Positions 52,201-63,049 of a DNA stretch of 64,000 nt are shown one piece after another (the first letter of the stretch is position 1; the number at the start of each line of letters is the position of its first letter). Below the pieces are notes generated by a model. That model worked only from the letters and a program-made list of their open reading frames with translations, was not told the origin of the DNA and ran no database searches. Location: NCBI GenBank assembly GCA_030549495.1, contig JAUIRK010000570.1, positions 730,501-794,500 of the forward strand. Reading direction: 5' to 3'. The position numbers and the translations under genes are program-made. The DNA is from Nectonema munidae. Lineage: Eukaryota; Nematomorpha; Nectonematoida; Nectonematidae.

Positions 52201-53537
52201 AAAAATAAAATTGACTGACCTAAAAAAAATCATTACAATATAGACATTTGCAAAATATTTTTTCAAGATGCTTATTTGAAAGTGACAAATATTTCGACAA
52301 AAAAAGATAATTCTACACAATTCGAGATCTCTTGACTTGTGCTTGCCGTTTTAAATGCTTTCTCTAATTAATTGGCAGATAAAATCGGTCTTCCAAACGT
52401 ATTTTAAAATGCAGATTCACATAAGACCATTTGAAAGTAAAAAGCTAAAAAAAGAAAAGTCTAAAAAATGATTCTGATAAAATAATTTGCTATCAAACAT
52501 ATTTTCTTAGAGATAACGAGAAAATTAAAAAAAATAGTGACGACATAAACATCAATTTCATGGAGCCAATGAACATTACTAAGAGCAAAGTGAGACGTTG
52601 AGATCTCTGTTTGTCCTATCAAGAGTTTCTGCTTCTCTCAATTGAAATGTCAAGGGGATATTTTTTGCCAGGAAAATTGTATGCTTATTCGTATACATGG
52701 AAAGAATTTAAGGCTTTATTCAAAAAAATAAAATGTTTTTCAAATGTTAGAGAAAATAAGATGCTTAAAATGAGTATATCTAAAATAGAGTAAAAATGAA
52801 AGACGGTAAAAAATTGCACTAAAAAAATTTTGCCCAAATTTGGATACGACTTTTTATCTTAAGATTCCAAATTAAAAAAGCTGTTATTCGTAAAATCAAA
52901 ATTAAATTAATAATATCAAAAATTTAGCGTAATTTGGTGAAAAGAGAAGAACAAAAATGTTAGTATTACTGCCTCGCATGACATTCCGAATTAGAATCGT
53001 GAATGTTTTAGTTTTTGAAGAAAATTTTTGTCTTATTTCTTCACAATCACTCCATAATTTATTTTCAAGCATTATTCTATTTTTAAGTTCCAAGTAATAA
53101 TCTTTAGATCTTAATCAAATACTTAATGCGAATAGATGTACGCACTCTAAAGCTTCATAAACATTTTGCGTCTCATCAGTGCATTCTAAGTGTAATATGT
53201 TTTTATTTTCACAGACAAAAGTGGCAAAGCACAAGGAGGTAATGAAAAAATTTTTTTTTAATTTAATTAATTGTTGACTTCAATTCTAAAGAAGTAAATA
53301 AAAAAAAGTAAAAATAATTAAAAAGAGCAATCATTTCAAAAATGATAGCGAAAAGGATGCCTTGAGACAACATACTTTAACGGCTTACCGTGAATAATGT
53401 TTAATATTTCGAATATTTCAAATGGGGAATTTTTGTATTGAATATTGCAGGTTATTAATTAAATTAATAAAAAATAAGTATGCATAATAATTTTTAAAAA
53501 GACTATTTTTATCTCTTTTTGCTAAGATATGTAAAAG

Positions 53538-53576
<39 letters not shown>

Positions 53577-56500
53577 ATAACCTGTACGGTTGAACGCGGG
53601 AAGACAACTAGCGTATTATCTCCAACCCGTATATTACGATGATTCATCTCCAACCTGTATTCTACGATAATTCATCTCCAACCCGTATACAACAATAATT
53701 CATCTCCAACCTGTATACTACAATGATTCATCTCCAACCTGTATACTACAATGGTTTCTATTCCATGTACTAATGACTAGAGAGACAATGTTCAATTTTA
53801 TGTTCATATTCTGCTAGATGTAAGATTTGATATACCTCATTCGGGGAGACGATGCTACATAAGTTATTACCTATATAACCTGTATACTACGATGCTTTCT
53901 ATTCCAAGTACTAATGACTAGAAAGACAATATTCAATTTTATGTTCACATTCTGCTAGATGTAAGATTTGATATACCTCATTCGGGGAGACGATGCTACA
54001 CAAGTTATTACCTATATACATTATACCTGTATACTACGATGGTTCATCTCCAACCTGTATACCGCGATAATTCATATCAAAGTATCGAAAAATATTCTTG
54101 AAAAAATCAAAAAATATCAAACTTTCTGTTCATATTTTGCTACCTCATACGATGTTACAAAAGTTATTACCTATACTTTGCAATTTGCACGATTTTAAAT
54201 ATTAGATTTGTCGAATAATCAAAGAATCGAAAAATGTTCAAATCAAAAAATATTTATTCTTTTTAAATATATCGTTGGCTCCCCTTACTTTTAAAATTGA
54301 AAGATAAACCTAATCTTGTAATAATTAATTTTTAAAGATTAGGTTTACATTCGAAACTAAAAGTAAGGGGAGCCAACGATATATTTAAAAAGAATAAATA
54401 TTTTTTGATTTGAACATTTTTCGATTCTTTGATTATTCGACAAATCTAATATTTAAAATCGTGCAAATTGCAAAGTATAGGTAATAACTTTTGTAACATC
54501 GTATGAGGTAGCAAAATATGAACAGAAAGTTTGATATTTTTTGATTTTTTCAAGAATATTTTTCGATACTTTGATATGAATTATCGCGGTATACAGGTTG
54601 GAGATGAACCATCGTAGTATACAGGTATAATGTATATAGGTAATAACTTGTGTAGCATCGTCTCCCCGAATGAGGTATATCAAATCTTACATCTAGCAGA
54701 ATGTGAACATAAAATTGAACATTGTCTTTCTAGTCATTAGTACTTGGAATAGAAAGCATCGTAGTATACAGGTTATATAGGTAATAACTTATGTAGCATC
54801 GTCTCCCCGAATGAGGTATATCAAATCTTACATCTAGCAGAATATGAACATAAAATTGAACATTGTCTCTCTAGTCATTAGTACATGGAATAGAAACCAT
54901 TGTAGTATACAGGTTGGAGATGAATCATTGTAGTATACAGGTTGGAGATGAATTATTGTTGTATACGGGTTGGAGATGAATTATCGTAGAATACAGGTTG
55001 GAGATGAATCATCGTAATATACGGGTTGGAGATAATACGCTAGTTGTCTTCCCGCGTTCAACCGTACAGGTTATGAGAATATATCATTACATATTAGAGA
55101 AGAGTTTTAAACTCTTTTTACTGAAAAAATATTTCTTAAAATATAAGAATTCTCTGCGCTCATAAACGCATAATGCAACATGTGTTTCTTCGCATAATTA
55201 TGCTCTAAAATCAATCAATAATGTGATTTATTCTTCTCACACTGTTGGTATATAACGAATGACCTTCGTTAAAAATTAGAAAGGTTGTATCTAAACTAAA
55301 TAAAAGTAGACTATGATTATCCAACAAAACTCATAATTTCTTCAATGTGGATGCATGCGCACACGTGTTAGATTCGAAAATTATAATTATTTTATAAAAA
55401 TATAGAAATAAATTTAGGATTATAGTGAAAAAAAATAAATTCATGAGATTACTTATTGAGAAAAACTTATTAAAACACGTAAAAAATAAATAAATTCATG
55501 AGATTACTTATTGAGAAAAATTGATTAAAACACATATTTTGATCTATTTATCTTCTCTTTAGAAATTTATATGAAATAAACAATAATAAAAATAATATTT
55601 ATCCAAAACATATTTTTTTCGAATCAAAGTGTAAATCAAACTCGCACTTAAATTTTGGATGATTAATTCAAAAGAAGTAAAAAACTAATGTTAATTTATA
55701 AAAAACCGAAAACTAAAATGATTTTATAAAAATCTAAAAATAAATAGTGGACTACGATTATCCAACAAAACTTGTACATTCGATCTACATTTTTCACTTC
55801 AAAAATAATTTTAAATTTATTAGATAAACATTATACTGACCAATAAAAAAAACGAAGGTTAATTTATAAAAAAAATGGAAAAACTAATACTATTTTATAA
55901 AAATCTACAAATAAATTTAGATTCTGAGAGTAGAGTCGCTTTATAATTGTGCTGGAAATTGTCACATAATATAGGTAAAAATTTGTCCTAATGAAAGGAG
56001 CTTTGGTTTAAAATGCATCCCTTATCTGCTAATTAATGGTATGAAGCCCATGGAAAATAAAAACAGTAAAATGGTATTTCTTAAGTACTTATGATATAAG
56101 TAATGTATTCTGAGAGCGCATAAAAAATGCTTTAATTTGGTATATCGCATGATGCATTTTGTTGAGAAATGTGAAAGTTATAAGCGTTTTAATATTTGAC
56201 TAAGATTTAAGCTAGGAACACTACAAATAAACTAAGCGTACACTAGTCCGATAAAATAAACCACACACGCGTGCTAAAGATGTGGTGAAGCGTATGCGAG
56301 ATAAGAATTCACTGCGCTCACAAACGCGTAATGCAACATGTGTTCATCTTTCTTCGCATAGTTATGCTCTAAAATCAATCAATAATGTGATTTATTATTC
56401 GCACACTGTCGGTATAAATATAACGAATGCTCTTCGTTAAAAATTAGAAAGGTTGTATCTAAACTAAATAAAAGTAGACTACGATTATCCAACAAAATTC

Positions 56501-59500
56501 GTACATTCAATCGACAAAACCACACACGCGTGCTAAAGATGTGGTGAAGCGTATGTTAGATAAGAATTCCCTGCGCTCACAAACGCGTAATGCAACATGT
56601 GTTAATCTTTCTTCGCATAGTTATGCTCTAAAATCAATCAATAATGTGATTTATTATTCGCACACTGTCGGTATAAATATAACGAATGCCCTTCGTTAAA
56701 AATTAGAAAGGTTGTATCTAAACTAAATAAAAGTAGACTACGATTATCAAACAAAACTCTTACATTTAATCGACATTTTTCACTTGAAAAATAATTTAAA
56801 ATTTATTAGAAAAATATTATACTGACCTATACTACTGACCCATAAAAAGTAAAAAATAAATATTAATTTTCGACAGTTTTATTTAACTATGACATTTTAA
56901 AATGTTAAAAACCATATTCTACCTTTGTGAATATTAAATTTTGAAGAAATAATATATAAACTCATCACGTTAATTATTGGTATTTTTTGAAAGTAGATAA
57001 AAGTTAACTGACCTCACATAAAAGCGGATTTTGGAAAAATAAAAATATATTTATTTGTAAAACCTAGCGTATTTTACCCACAAAGAGTATAGCTTCAAAT
57101 CTTGTACATTCGATCAACATTTTTCACTTTAAAAATAATTTTAAATTTATTAGAAAAACATTATACTGACCTGTACTACTGACCCATAAAAAGTAAAAAA
57201 TATATATTAATTTTCGACAGTTTTCTTCAACTATGAAATTTTAAAATGTAAAAAATCATATTTTACCTTTGTGAATATAAAATATTGAAAAAATATTATA
57301 TAAATTAAGAACGTTAATTATTATTGGTATTTTTTGAAACTAGATAAAACTTGACTGACCTCACATAAAAGCAGATTTTGGAAAAATGAAAATATATTTA
57401 TTTGTATAACCTAGCCTATGTTAACCACAAAGAGTATACCCTTCCAATGATATCATTTTTATTCAATTTTTTTTTAAAATCTTCACATTATGCTTAAACA
57501 AAAAGGTGGTCCGTAATTTTTTGAAAAATTTAGACAAAATTTTTCGAAGTAAAGTCCATTTATTAAAATTTGTTAAAACTTTTGCAAAAATTTATTATTC
57601 TAGAGTATGTAGCAAACGATAAGCTTTCTAATGATATATATATCATGAAAAAAAAATATTGAAAAACAGTTTAATTCTTTCTTCAAATCAAACAAGTAAA
57701 AATTTCCAAAAAGTAGTATTAGTATTAGTAGTAGTATTATTATTATTATATATTACATAAACATTTCAACCAATCATATAGTTTTTATGAAATAAAACTG
57801 CAATTTCAAAGTTAAATTTTTTGAACTTTTAAGAAGAATTTTTGAAATGTGGCTTTCAATATGTATGTAAAATATTTTTTGAAAATTTTTATTTTAAGTA
57901 TATTTTTTAAGCATTTTACGATTTACACATTTAAATATATAATAAGGCTGGCAAGTTTGGCGAGTTGTCTCCCCGGAGGTCTTGCCAGACCTCTGATATC
58001 GATATATGCCTAAAACAAATAAGCGATATTTGTAAAAAATCACTGCTCAAATTTATGACAAAATTGACAAATATACTTCTTGAACAATCTTAGATGACAT
58101 TTAATTGACATAATAAAGTCAACAATAAGGATTTAAATGTAAATAAATCTATACATCTAGAATGTCGACAAGATTTAAAGTAAGTTTTTGAATAATTGTA
58201 CTAAAGTTTCTCTTCAAAAAGTATAAACTAATAAACATCAATAGAATGAAATTTGTCTATGGTAATTCGATATATGCGGAAATTTTATACAATAGAGTAG
58301 AACTTTTAATATGGTAATATGTCCTTTTATTTTATAACATCTTAATACATTCCAAAACGAGACAAACATTTTGCAGACACAACTTTATATATAAGTGTGC
58401 CTCTTTCAGCACCCACCATGCAAATCGTCTTGTGTTATTTAGTATCGACATTCAGAAGAAAAATAAGGTTATTTCACTTGAAAATGCCTTGGCTTTTTGA
58501 AGCGGATAAGCTTATCAAGTAAACTAGGCCCTCGTTCATATAACAGCATTCAAAACCATTTAGTCTTTGTCAATGAATAAAGAAAAGTCTTATAATGAAA
58601 ATTTGCAGAATAGAGAAAATATAATTTTTTGGATATTGATGTACTTTTGTCAATTTGAATTTTTGTTATCAAAAACAAATCCTTTTATTATTATATGATT
58701 ATGGGAGATGGATTTTTTGGAAATGTAAAAGTCAAATTTAATTCATTTTGTAATTGTAAAAATGTGAAGAATGACAGCGTTGAAAATTTTAAAGTTGGTC
58801 AAAAAACCACAAGTGCGACAATGTCTGCTCTCTATCACCATGAAGTTAAAATTCAATTGTGTTAATATATTCCGAAGAAAAATGAAATTGATTTGGTGTT
58901 GTCTTCTTCTTATGTGATTATCATAGAACTTCTGACAATTTTTTTGTCCCATTAGGTTCCTGAAAAAAATGTCTGATCTTAGGGACTGGTGGATTATAGA
59001 AGCAAAATTTTTTGCCATATAAAGAAATGTGTTCTCAAAAAAACCTGACGGATGTTGAGGCTTATGGGTAATTGAAGGACGGGTGTTAAACAAAAAAGGT
59101 TAACACTAAAACTTGGAAAGGATTTCCCAAAAGATTTTCTTTCCAAATTTGGCAAAATTTGATGCGAAGGATGAAAGAAAGTGAAAAAAAGCTTTGAGTT
59201 TTTTTAGCTAATAGTAAAGTAGCGGCAGGAGAAAATTTACTGAATATTACATATACGCTTAGTAAGAGAAGCGTTTGCATTCTAAGTGGTTTATAGCAGT
59301 TTGCTCTGATGATCGTATTCAAAATAAGAAAGAAAGAACTCTGCTTTGAAGCAATTTTTTTCGAATGAAGATTACCTATCATAGAAATAGAAATAGAAAA
59401 CTTTCTATCTATAGAAAGATTAATCTTTGCCTTTGAACACAGGAAAATATATGCACACTAAACTCCATGAGACAAAGTAATCATTCAGAAAAGTTTTGAT

Positions 59501-62500
59501 ACTTCTATCGAGTTTAATGAATCAAATATCTTTCGTTTTGTATATCTTTTCTAAAATATTCCAAAATGATAGACAACTCACAAAGAAGCTTCTTTTATTA
59601 AGTTGGATGAAAAAAATTCTCAAGCATCGTCGTATATTCAAAGTTGTGTAAGCTTTACATTTTTTGTGACACATGATAATGAAACTATACATATCATTAT
59701 TGACATGATGCTATAATAACATAATATTAAATGTTATTGGATTTTTTAATTTTAAACAAGCATTTTTACTGGCTTTTATCCTTTACTTTCTTGCCTTAAA
59801 AACATAAAAAGATTGCTACTATAGGAAGATACTGTAGACGATCTTTTTTGTTTATTTAGCTTTAAGCTATAAAAATTTAAGAGTTCTTAAGAAGATATCA
59901 TAATGAGAAAGCCATTGTTCTTTCATAAATACCTGCATATTTTATTTCAAAGTTAAAGATAAGCAAATGATGAAAAACTTTACTTTTTAGGAGGTTTTGG
60001 AAAAGGAGGTAATCTTTCTTAAATTGTATATGCTGTAGATAGGCGATGTATTTTGAACGTTTTTACTATTACAATTCAATTTTCAAATGAACAAAACCCC
60101 TTTTTAGGGGGGAGAGTCTTTTTTCTCAAATCATTAGTGCATTTGCAGATCAGCATAAATAATCCACGAAATAAAATGCGTTTAACGAAAAGATATTTTG
60201 TGAGTTAATCTTCTTTATTACCAATAATTCCTAATATAATAATCGTGCTAGGTATTAAATGTTAATCATATTTTATGAATATTTTGTGCTAGGCTTAATT
60301 TTAATTAATCTAAAGTTTAACAAGTGAAAGAACTATTTTCATCAAATATTTTATTTTTCATTTTTATATATTTACTTCTGTTTGTTCTAAAAGTCAAAAA
60401 AGATTTTCGAACATTTAATTTTAGAATTGAACAAATATACCACTTGGCTGAGTGTTAAACATATATGAGAATTTGGATCCTACTATTCAAAAGCACAGTG
60501 TAAATACTCAATAGATTTAAGATGAAAGTGAAAAGAGTGTCAAACCTAGGAAAATTATCTAAAAATAGAAGTTATAATTAAAAAATTATGCACAATATAT
60601 AAGAAAATTTAACTATAAATATAACAAGTAGAGAAATATTTTCATAAAGGATACAAATCTTCATATTCTTAACATTTCTCTATATTTAATTTAAAGGAGC
60701 AGGACTTGGTAAAGCAGGTAATATAATTAAAAAATTGATATTAATTTTTTTATTTTAAAAAATGTCTTTAAAAAGTATTCAATTTTTTTTTAATATTATA
60801 TCATTTCTTTTTAAAGGAATGGGAAAAGCTGGTAATGTTATGCAAATATATTTTACAGAATTTCACTTTAATTAAATATTTTTTATCAAAAGTTTGTACA
60901 AATCATTATAATATAAAATAAAAAATTTTCAGAGATATGACAAAGAAAATTTAAGATTTTTTGAAAACTTTTGAACTGTTTGCACATGCAAAAATATTCA
61001 CAGAGTAAAAAAAATTTTACCTTTTTTTAAAGCCTGTAAAATAGTTTTCTTACGATGTTGATTTAGTTAGATTAATTTTAATATTTTAAAATTTTAATCC
61101 ATTTTTAAGCTTAACGAATTTCCTTAACAATATATTGGCCAATCAAAAGCGAAATATCCTATTAAGAGGCATTTAAAAATTTCTAACAAATATACATAAA
61201 ATTTTTGCTTTATATAATCAATTTCTTGTGCCTTTTTAGGAATTCAACTTTAACTTATATCTTTTACAGCATATAACTATTTCACAACTTACTTATTTGA
61301 AGAAAGAAGAATCATAGAATAAATTAAATTTATTTAACGAGAATACAAACAAAATAGAAATGTCAATTTTTTTCATATTCACCATTGTAATTTTTTCTTT
61401 GATTCGTATAAATATCATTTTGTTACTTGTTAAACAGCTGACTTCTGATTTACTTTTAAAGAGCACCCTACACTTGATTATGATTGATAGAATACAATTT
61501 TTCACTGGTAAATAAAGTAAAAACTTGAAAATAAATACAAAGCTATTATAACTAACTAATTTAGCAGAAACCGACTAAAAATGAAAATAAGGACTCTAAA
61601 ACTTAAAGAAAATTTTTATATGTCTTAGTTAAATATTAACTAATTAGATGCAAACTTATAGTTTCTTAGTTAATAGTTGATTATTTGAATATTTGACTAT
61701 TTAGTTGACCCATTTTAGTTCGTGCAAAGCAGATGGTTTTGATTAATCTCTATTGAATTCTTTTGGAAATTCTAGTTCATCTGCGTTCCTCTACAGGAAT
61801 AATAACACAAAAAGGGGTACTATAAAGTAAGTTAGTTATATAAGTATCAATGAGAAATTAATTACAGAATATTTTAAGTTAAATATTTAGTTAAATTTAC
61901 TTTTTTTTTTACTTTCTTTTTAACATTTTTTATTTTTTTCCCCAAAGTGTTTGTGAAATTATCTTTTGGCAAAATGCCTTAATATAAAAAATTAAATATA
62001 AAAAATGATTTCTCAACTAAAATCTCCATTTTGATTTCTCCTGGATATATATGTATATATATATATTAATTAGAGTATCTAAAAAATGAAAACAATTTTT
62101 TTCACTTATATATATGCATCTGTTGGTGGTAGTCAGCTCGTAAAATAATATGCAATATATTTAAAATTCTTAGTATTAAAAATCAATTTTTGACAAGCAA
62201 GGATGTCACAGTCTTTTTGGGTAACATTGGAAACGTCAAACTATAAGAACGTCACCTTACACTTTGGAATTCGCATCACAGACCACTTTTAAAACGGTCG
62301 TTTAAATCGAAGAGTATAAATAAAAAAGTAAGTAAACTAATTTGCGTAGAGGTGTAATAAAAAATTTCCTCTTTTTATTCAGACCCTTTTTCTTTGGACA
62401 TCAGAATTTTTGCGTTGTCCAGCAAAGATTTGCATGTCAGAAATACATTTCGTTTTTTCCTTTCTTTTGCCTTTCTTGGTCTTGCCACGCTACTTACTAT

Positions 62501-62655
62501 GTTGATACAAAAATTTGGATAAAATTGCTTGTCAGTGTTGTACTATAAATATAATTCATCACTTTGTTTTATACCCATCTACCAAAAAAATTCTTTCCTC
62601 TATTTTATATTAAATATGGTTTATATTTTTAGGTGGTATACAAAGTAAATTTTAA
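46278..62655 (+). CDS. Micro-exon gene for a small secreted acidic/Gly-rich peptide
   Basis: Joined model: 46278-46295, 46404-46479, 46981-46995, 47092-47130, 48453-48485, 48620-48625, 51899-51916, 53215-53238, 59991-60008, 60697-60717, 60817-60831 and a terminal exon (first copy 62633-62655). Every exon from the third to the eleventh is a multiple of three and has phase-1 boundaries, with T-rich AG acceptors and GT donors. The reading stays open to the stop. The predicted product of about 101 residues has a signal peptide (MNKILFLCLLGFLVHSFESA), a basic linker with RR (RMRYPNLRRQE), an acidic Tyr-rich part (DYDTEDYGLDDYSSDYDA, then DSSDSGDYDAY), EQ-VNNRVA-DKSGKAQG, and a Gly-rich tail (GGFGKG, GAGLGKA, GMGKA, GGIQSKF). 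It is probably secreted. I recognise no homologue. The layout parallels schistosome MEGs and aphid bicycle genes, but convergence is likely. The exon set is inferred by eye; individual exons may be missing or false. Confidence 0.75.
46404..46479 (+). CDS. Micro-exon gene exon 2 (signal peptide core and basic linker)
   Basis: The acceptor TTTTTATTTCAG is followed by 76 nt encoding LCLLGFLVHSFESA and RMRYPNLRRQE, ending in phase 1 at GAAG before GTACTG. Signal cleavage is likely near FESA. The RR pair could be a propeptide processing site. Confidence 0.78.
46981..46995 (+). CDS. Micro-exon 3 (15 nt, DYDTE)
   Basis: The acceptor TATGTTTAAG and donor GTAAGA flank 15 nt. In phase 1 it adds DYDTE. 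Confidence 0.7.
47092..47130 (+). CDS. Micro-exon 4 (39 nt, acidic Tyr-rich)
   Basis: The acceptor CCTTATTTAG and donor GTAAAA flank 39 nt encoding DYGLDDYSSDYDA in phase 1. The DY repeats continue the acidic theme of exon 3, which supports both. Confidence 0.8.
47191..47345 (+). mobile_element. tRNA-derived SINE, family 1, diverged copy
   Basis: GCGTAAGTGAGTCTAGGTCA head, GCCTCGATCAAG in the B-box position, and a CATAGTTTGACATAGGCG body that aligns with the 18.2-kb and 38.6-kb copies. It lies in the intron between micro-exons 4 and 5. Confidence 0.55.
47346..48108. other. Intron 4 of the micro-exon gene, remainder
   Basis: AT-rich with no supported feature. Confidence 0.35.
48109..48195. 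repeat. Degenerate minisatellite with GCAAA(N)TG(T/C)C units
   Basis: About five imperfect units of 16-19 bp: GGCAAAGTGTCATTTC, GGCAAATACTCATCCA, GCAAATTGCCTTTCC, GCAAACTGTCTTTCA and GCAAAATGTTTTTCG. Confidence 0.65.
48453..48485 (+). CDS. Micro-exon 5 (33 nt, acidic Tyr-rich)
   Basis: The acceptor TCATTTTTAAAG and donor GTAATT flank 33 nt encoding DSSDSGDYDAY in phase 1. SSD and DYDA echo exon 4, suggesting exon duplication. Confidence 0.8.
48620..48625 (+). CDS. Micro-exon 6 (6 nt, EQ)
   Basis: The acceptor GATTTTTTAG, then AACAAG, then donor GTATTA. In phase 1 it adds Glu-Gln. Such a tiny exon is easily a chance match; it is retained because size, phase and acceptor quality agree with its neighbours. 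Confidence 0.45.
48626..50630. other. Intron 6 of the micro-exon gene, first part
   Basis: AT-rich with no supported feature. More micro-exons could hide here, because exons this short cannot be excluded by eye. Confidence 0.3.
50631..51400 (+). mobile_element. Relic of a repetitive-element protein of uncertain class
   Basis: Plus-strand fragments read LKELISSILYNPYKWDESTV, LGCNHHQTELPFFLNNLDEV, LSYDQRLIYEYSK and GPLDHS. They resemble a large family of multicopy uncharacterised proteins seen in many animal genomes, with a GCN(H/N)H..(E/L)LPF block and an S.DQ..LY...HSRWLT block. The similarity is from memory, and the class of the element is not known to me. The copy is broken and lies in an intron of the micro-exon gene. 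Confidence 0.4.
51899..51916 (+). CDS. Micro-exon 7 (18 nt, VNNRVA)
   Basis: The acceptor TTTTTTTCAG and donor GTAATT flank 18 nt in phase 1 encoding VNNRVA. Confidence 0.65.
51917..53214. other. Intron 7 of the micro-exon gene
   Basis: AT-rich. A 60-residue frame at 52611-52793 may be another scrap of the element at 50.6-51.4 kb. Nothing firm. Confidence 0.3.
53215..53238 (+). CDS. Micro-exon 8 (24 nt, DKSGKAQG)
   Basis: The acceptor TATTTTCACAG and donor GTAATG flank 24 nt in phase 1 encoding DKSGKAQG, the start of the Gly/Lys-rich tail. Confidence 0.72.
53542..53572. repeat. (TA)n microsatellite
   Basis: A TA run abutting the left edge of the large palindrome. The palindrome may have inserted into it. 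Confidence 0.9.
53618..53757. repeat. Five 28-bp tandem repeats in left palindrome arm
   Basis: The unit begins ATCTCCAACC(C/T)GTATA and ends near GATTC. Copies differ at a few positions. The mirror image is at about 54893-55032. Confidence 0.9.
53763..54014. repeat. Duplicated block inside palindrome arm
   Basis: The stretch from GTACTAATGACTAGA through GGGGAGACGATGCTACA occurs at 53763-53860 and again at about 53898-54002 with small differences. It is mirrored in the right arm. Confidence 0.85.
55147..55340. repeat. Satellite-like unit A, copy 1
   Basis: It starts AAGAATTC(T/A)CTGCGCTCA and ends near GATTATCCAACAAAACT. It is homologous to 56303-56518 and 56563-56775. Confidence 0.85.
55438..55530. 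repeat. Tandem duplication of about 53 bp
   Basis: AATTCATGAGATTACTTATTGAGAAAAA occurs twice in direct orientation. Confidence 0.8.
56261..56776. repeat. 258-bp tandem duplication (unit A copies 2 and 3)
   Basis: Blocks starting CCACACACGCGTGCTAAAG at 56261 and 56519 are about 95% alike. They contain unit A and the line ATGCTCTAAAATCAATCAA. Confidence 0.9.
56760..57440. repeat. Two tandem copies of a roughly 340-bp unit B
   Basis: Units of AT-rich DNA with TTATACTGACC, TACTGACCCATAAAAAGTA, AATTTTCGACAGTTTT and CTGACCTCACATAAAAGC recur in the same order at about 56760-57095 and 57105-57440. A partial copy lies at about 55790-55870. Confidence 0.85.
57441..59990. other. Intron 8 of the micro-exon gene, right part
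   Basis: AT-rich. Two minus-strand open frames (59382-59086 and 59093-58743; 98 and 116 codons, overlapping by a few bases) have some protein-like character but match no family I know. They could be a relic of an element. No gene is called. Confidence 0.3.
59991..60008 (+). CDS. Micro-exon 9 (18 nt, GGFGKG)
   Basis: The acceptor TACTTTTTAG and donor GTAATC flank 18 nt in phase 1 encoding GGFGKG. It follows a 6.75-kb intron holding the palindrome and satellite block. Confidence 0.76.
60697..60717 (+). CDS. Micro-exon 10 (21 nt, GAGLGKA)
   Basis: The acceptor TTTAATTTAAAG and donor GTAATA flank 21 nt in phase 1. The GxGKA motif repeats in exons 9 to 11, which suggests these exons arose by duplication. 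Confidence 0.78.
60817..60831 (+). CDS. Micro-exon 11 (15 nt, GMGKA)
   Basis: The acceptor TTTCTTTTTAAAG and donor GTAATG flank 15 nt in phase 1 encoding GMGKA. Confidence 0.76.
60832..61239. other. Intron after micro-exon 11
   Basis: AT-rich with no supported feature other than the alternative terminal acceptors that follow. Confidence 0.35.
61240..61253 (+). CDS. Possible alternative terminal exon (GIQL-stop)
   Basis: The acceptor TGCCTTTTTAG is followed, in phase 1, by GIQL and TAA. GIQ resembles the GGIQ of the later terminal exon copies, so this may be a shorter alternative end. Confidence 0.4.
61797..61826 (+). CDS. Possible alternative exon with in-frame stop (GIITQKGVL-stop)
   Basis: The acceptor CCTCTACAG opens a phase-1 reading GIITQKGVL followed by TAA. 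One base later comes a consensus donor GTAAGT, so the block could be a 30-nt cassette exon carrying a stop. It is speculative. Confidence 0.35.
61827..62579. other. AT-rich sequence before the terminal exon array
   Basis: It contains a (TA)-rich patch near 62046-62070 and a small unassigned frame at 62342-62548. Confidence 0.3.
62633..62655 (+). CDS. Terminal exon copy 1 (GGIQSKF-stop)
   Basis: The acceptor TTATATTTTTAG is followed, in phase 1, by GGIQSKF and TAA. AATAAA follows at 62682. Confidence 0.68.
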
Positions 62656-62681
62656 ATTTTTTACATCTCTCAAACTGGTTA

Positions 62682-62687
62682 AATAAA
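62682..62687 (+). promoter_or_regulatory. Poly(A) signal after terminal exon copy 1
   Basis: AATAAA within AATAAAATAAAATAAA, 27 bp after the stop codon. The equivalent signal is kept in all four units (62891, 63099, 63738). Confidence 0.55.
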
Positions 62688-62839
62688 ATAAAATAAAAAT
62701 TGATTAATTTAAAAAATAAATATTGAGCATATAACTATCATTTAATAATTTAGATTCTATAATTTAAATTCTTCTTTTCCAATCCTATTAAAAATTTTTG
62801 TAATAATAAAATTAACTTTAATTATTCTTATATTTTTAG

Positions 62840-62862
62840 GCGGCTTACAAAGTATATTTTAA
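62840..62862 (+). CDS. Terminal exon copy 2 (GGLQSIF-stop)
   Basis: It starts 207 bp after copy 1. Same acceptor context, GGLQSIF then TAA, AATAAA at 62891. Confidence 0.68.
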
Positions 62863-63049
62863 AATTTCTAAATCTCTCAAACTATGGTTAAATAAAATAA
62901 AATAAATATGAATTAATAAATAAATCAATATATAACTATAATTTAATAATTTAGTCATATAACTTTATTTATTATTAAATTCTTCTTTTCCAATCTTGTT
63001 AAAAAATTTTGTAATAATAAAATTAACTTTAATTTTTTAATATTTTTAG

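Larger units (their letters stand above)
53573..55078. repeat. 1.5-kb near-perfect palindrome (foldback element)
   Basis: The arms 53573-54317 and 54335-55078 are reverse complements, with a 17-bp spacer. Identical 76-codon chance frames appear at 53968-54198 (+) and 54453-54683 (-). At least one arm mismatch (CAATATTC against CAATGTTC near 53930 and 54720) and divergence beside the centre show the arms have aged separately. Outer ends read CATAACCTGTACGGTTGAAC. Each arm holds five 28-bp tandem repeats and two copies of a block of roughly 100 bp. It lies in intron 8 of the micro-exon gene. Confidence 0.95.

Noticed and set aside
53968-54683. Two identical 76-codon frames on opposite strands
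   Set aside because: They are the same arm sequence read from both halves of the palindrome. No domain and no codon bias.
58743-59382. Two overlapping minus-strand frames of 98 and 116 codons
   Set aside because: No recognisable family, no splice context, and skewed AT-driven composition. Recorded only as intron content.
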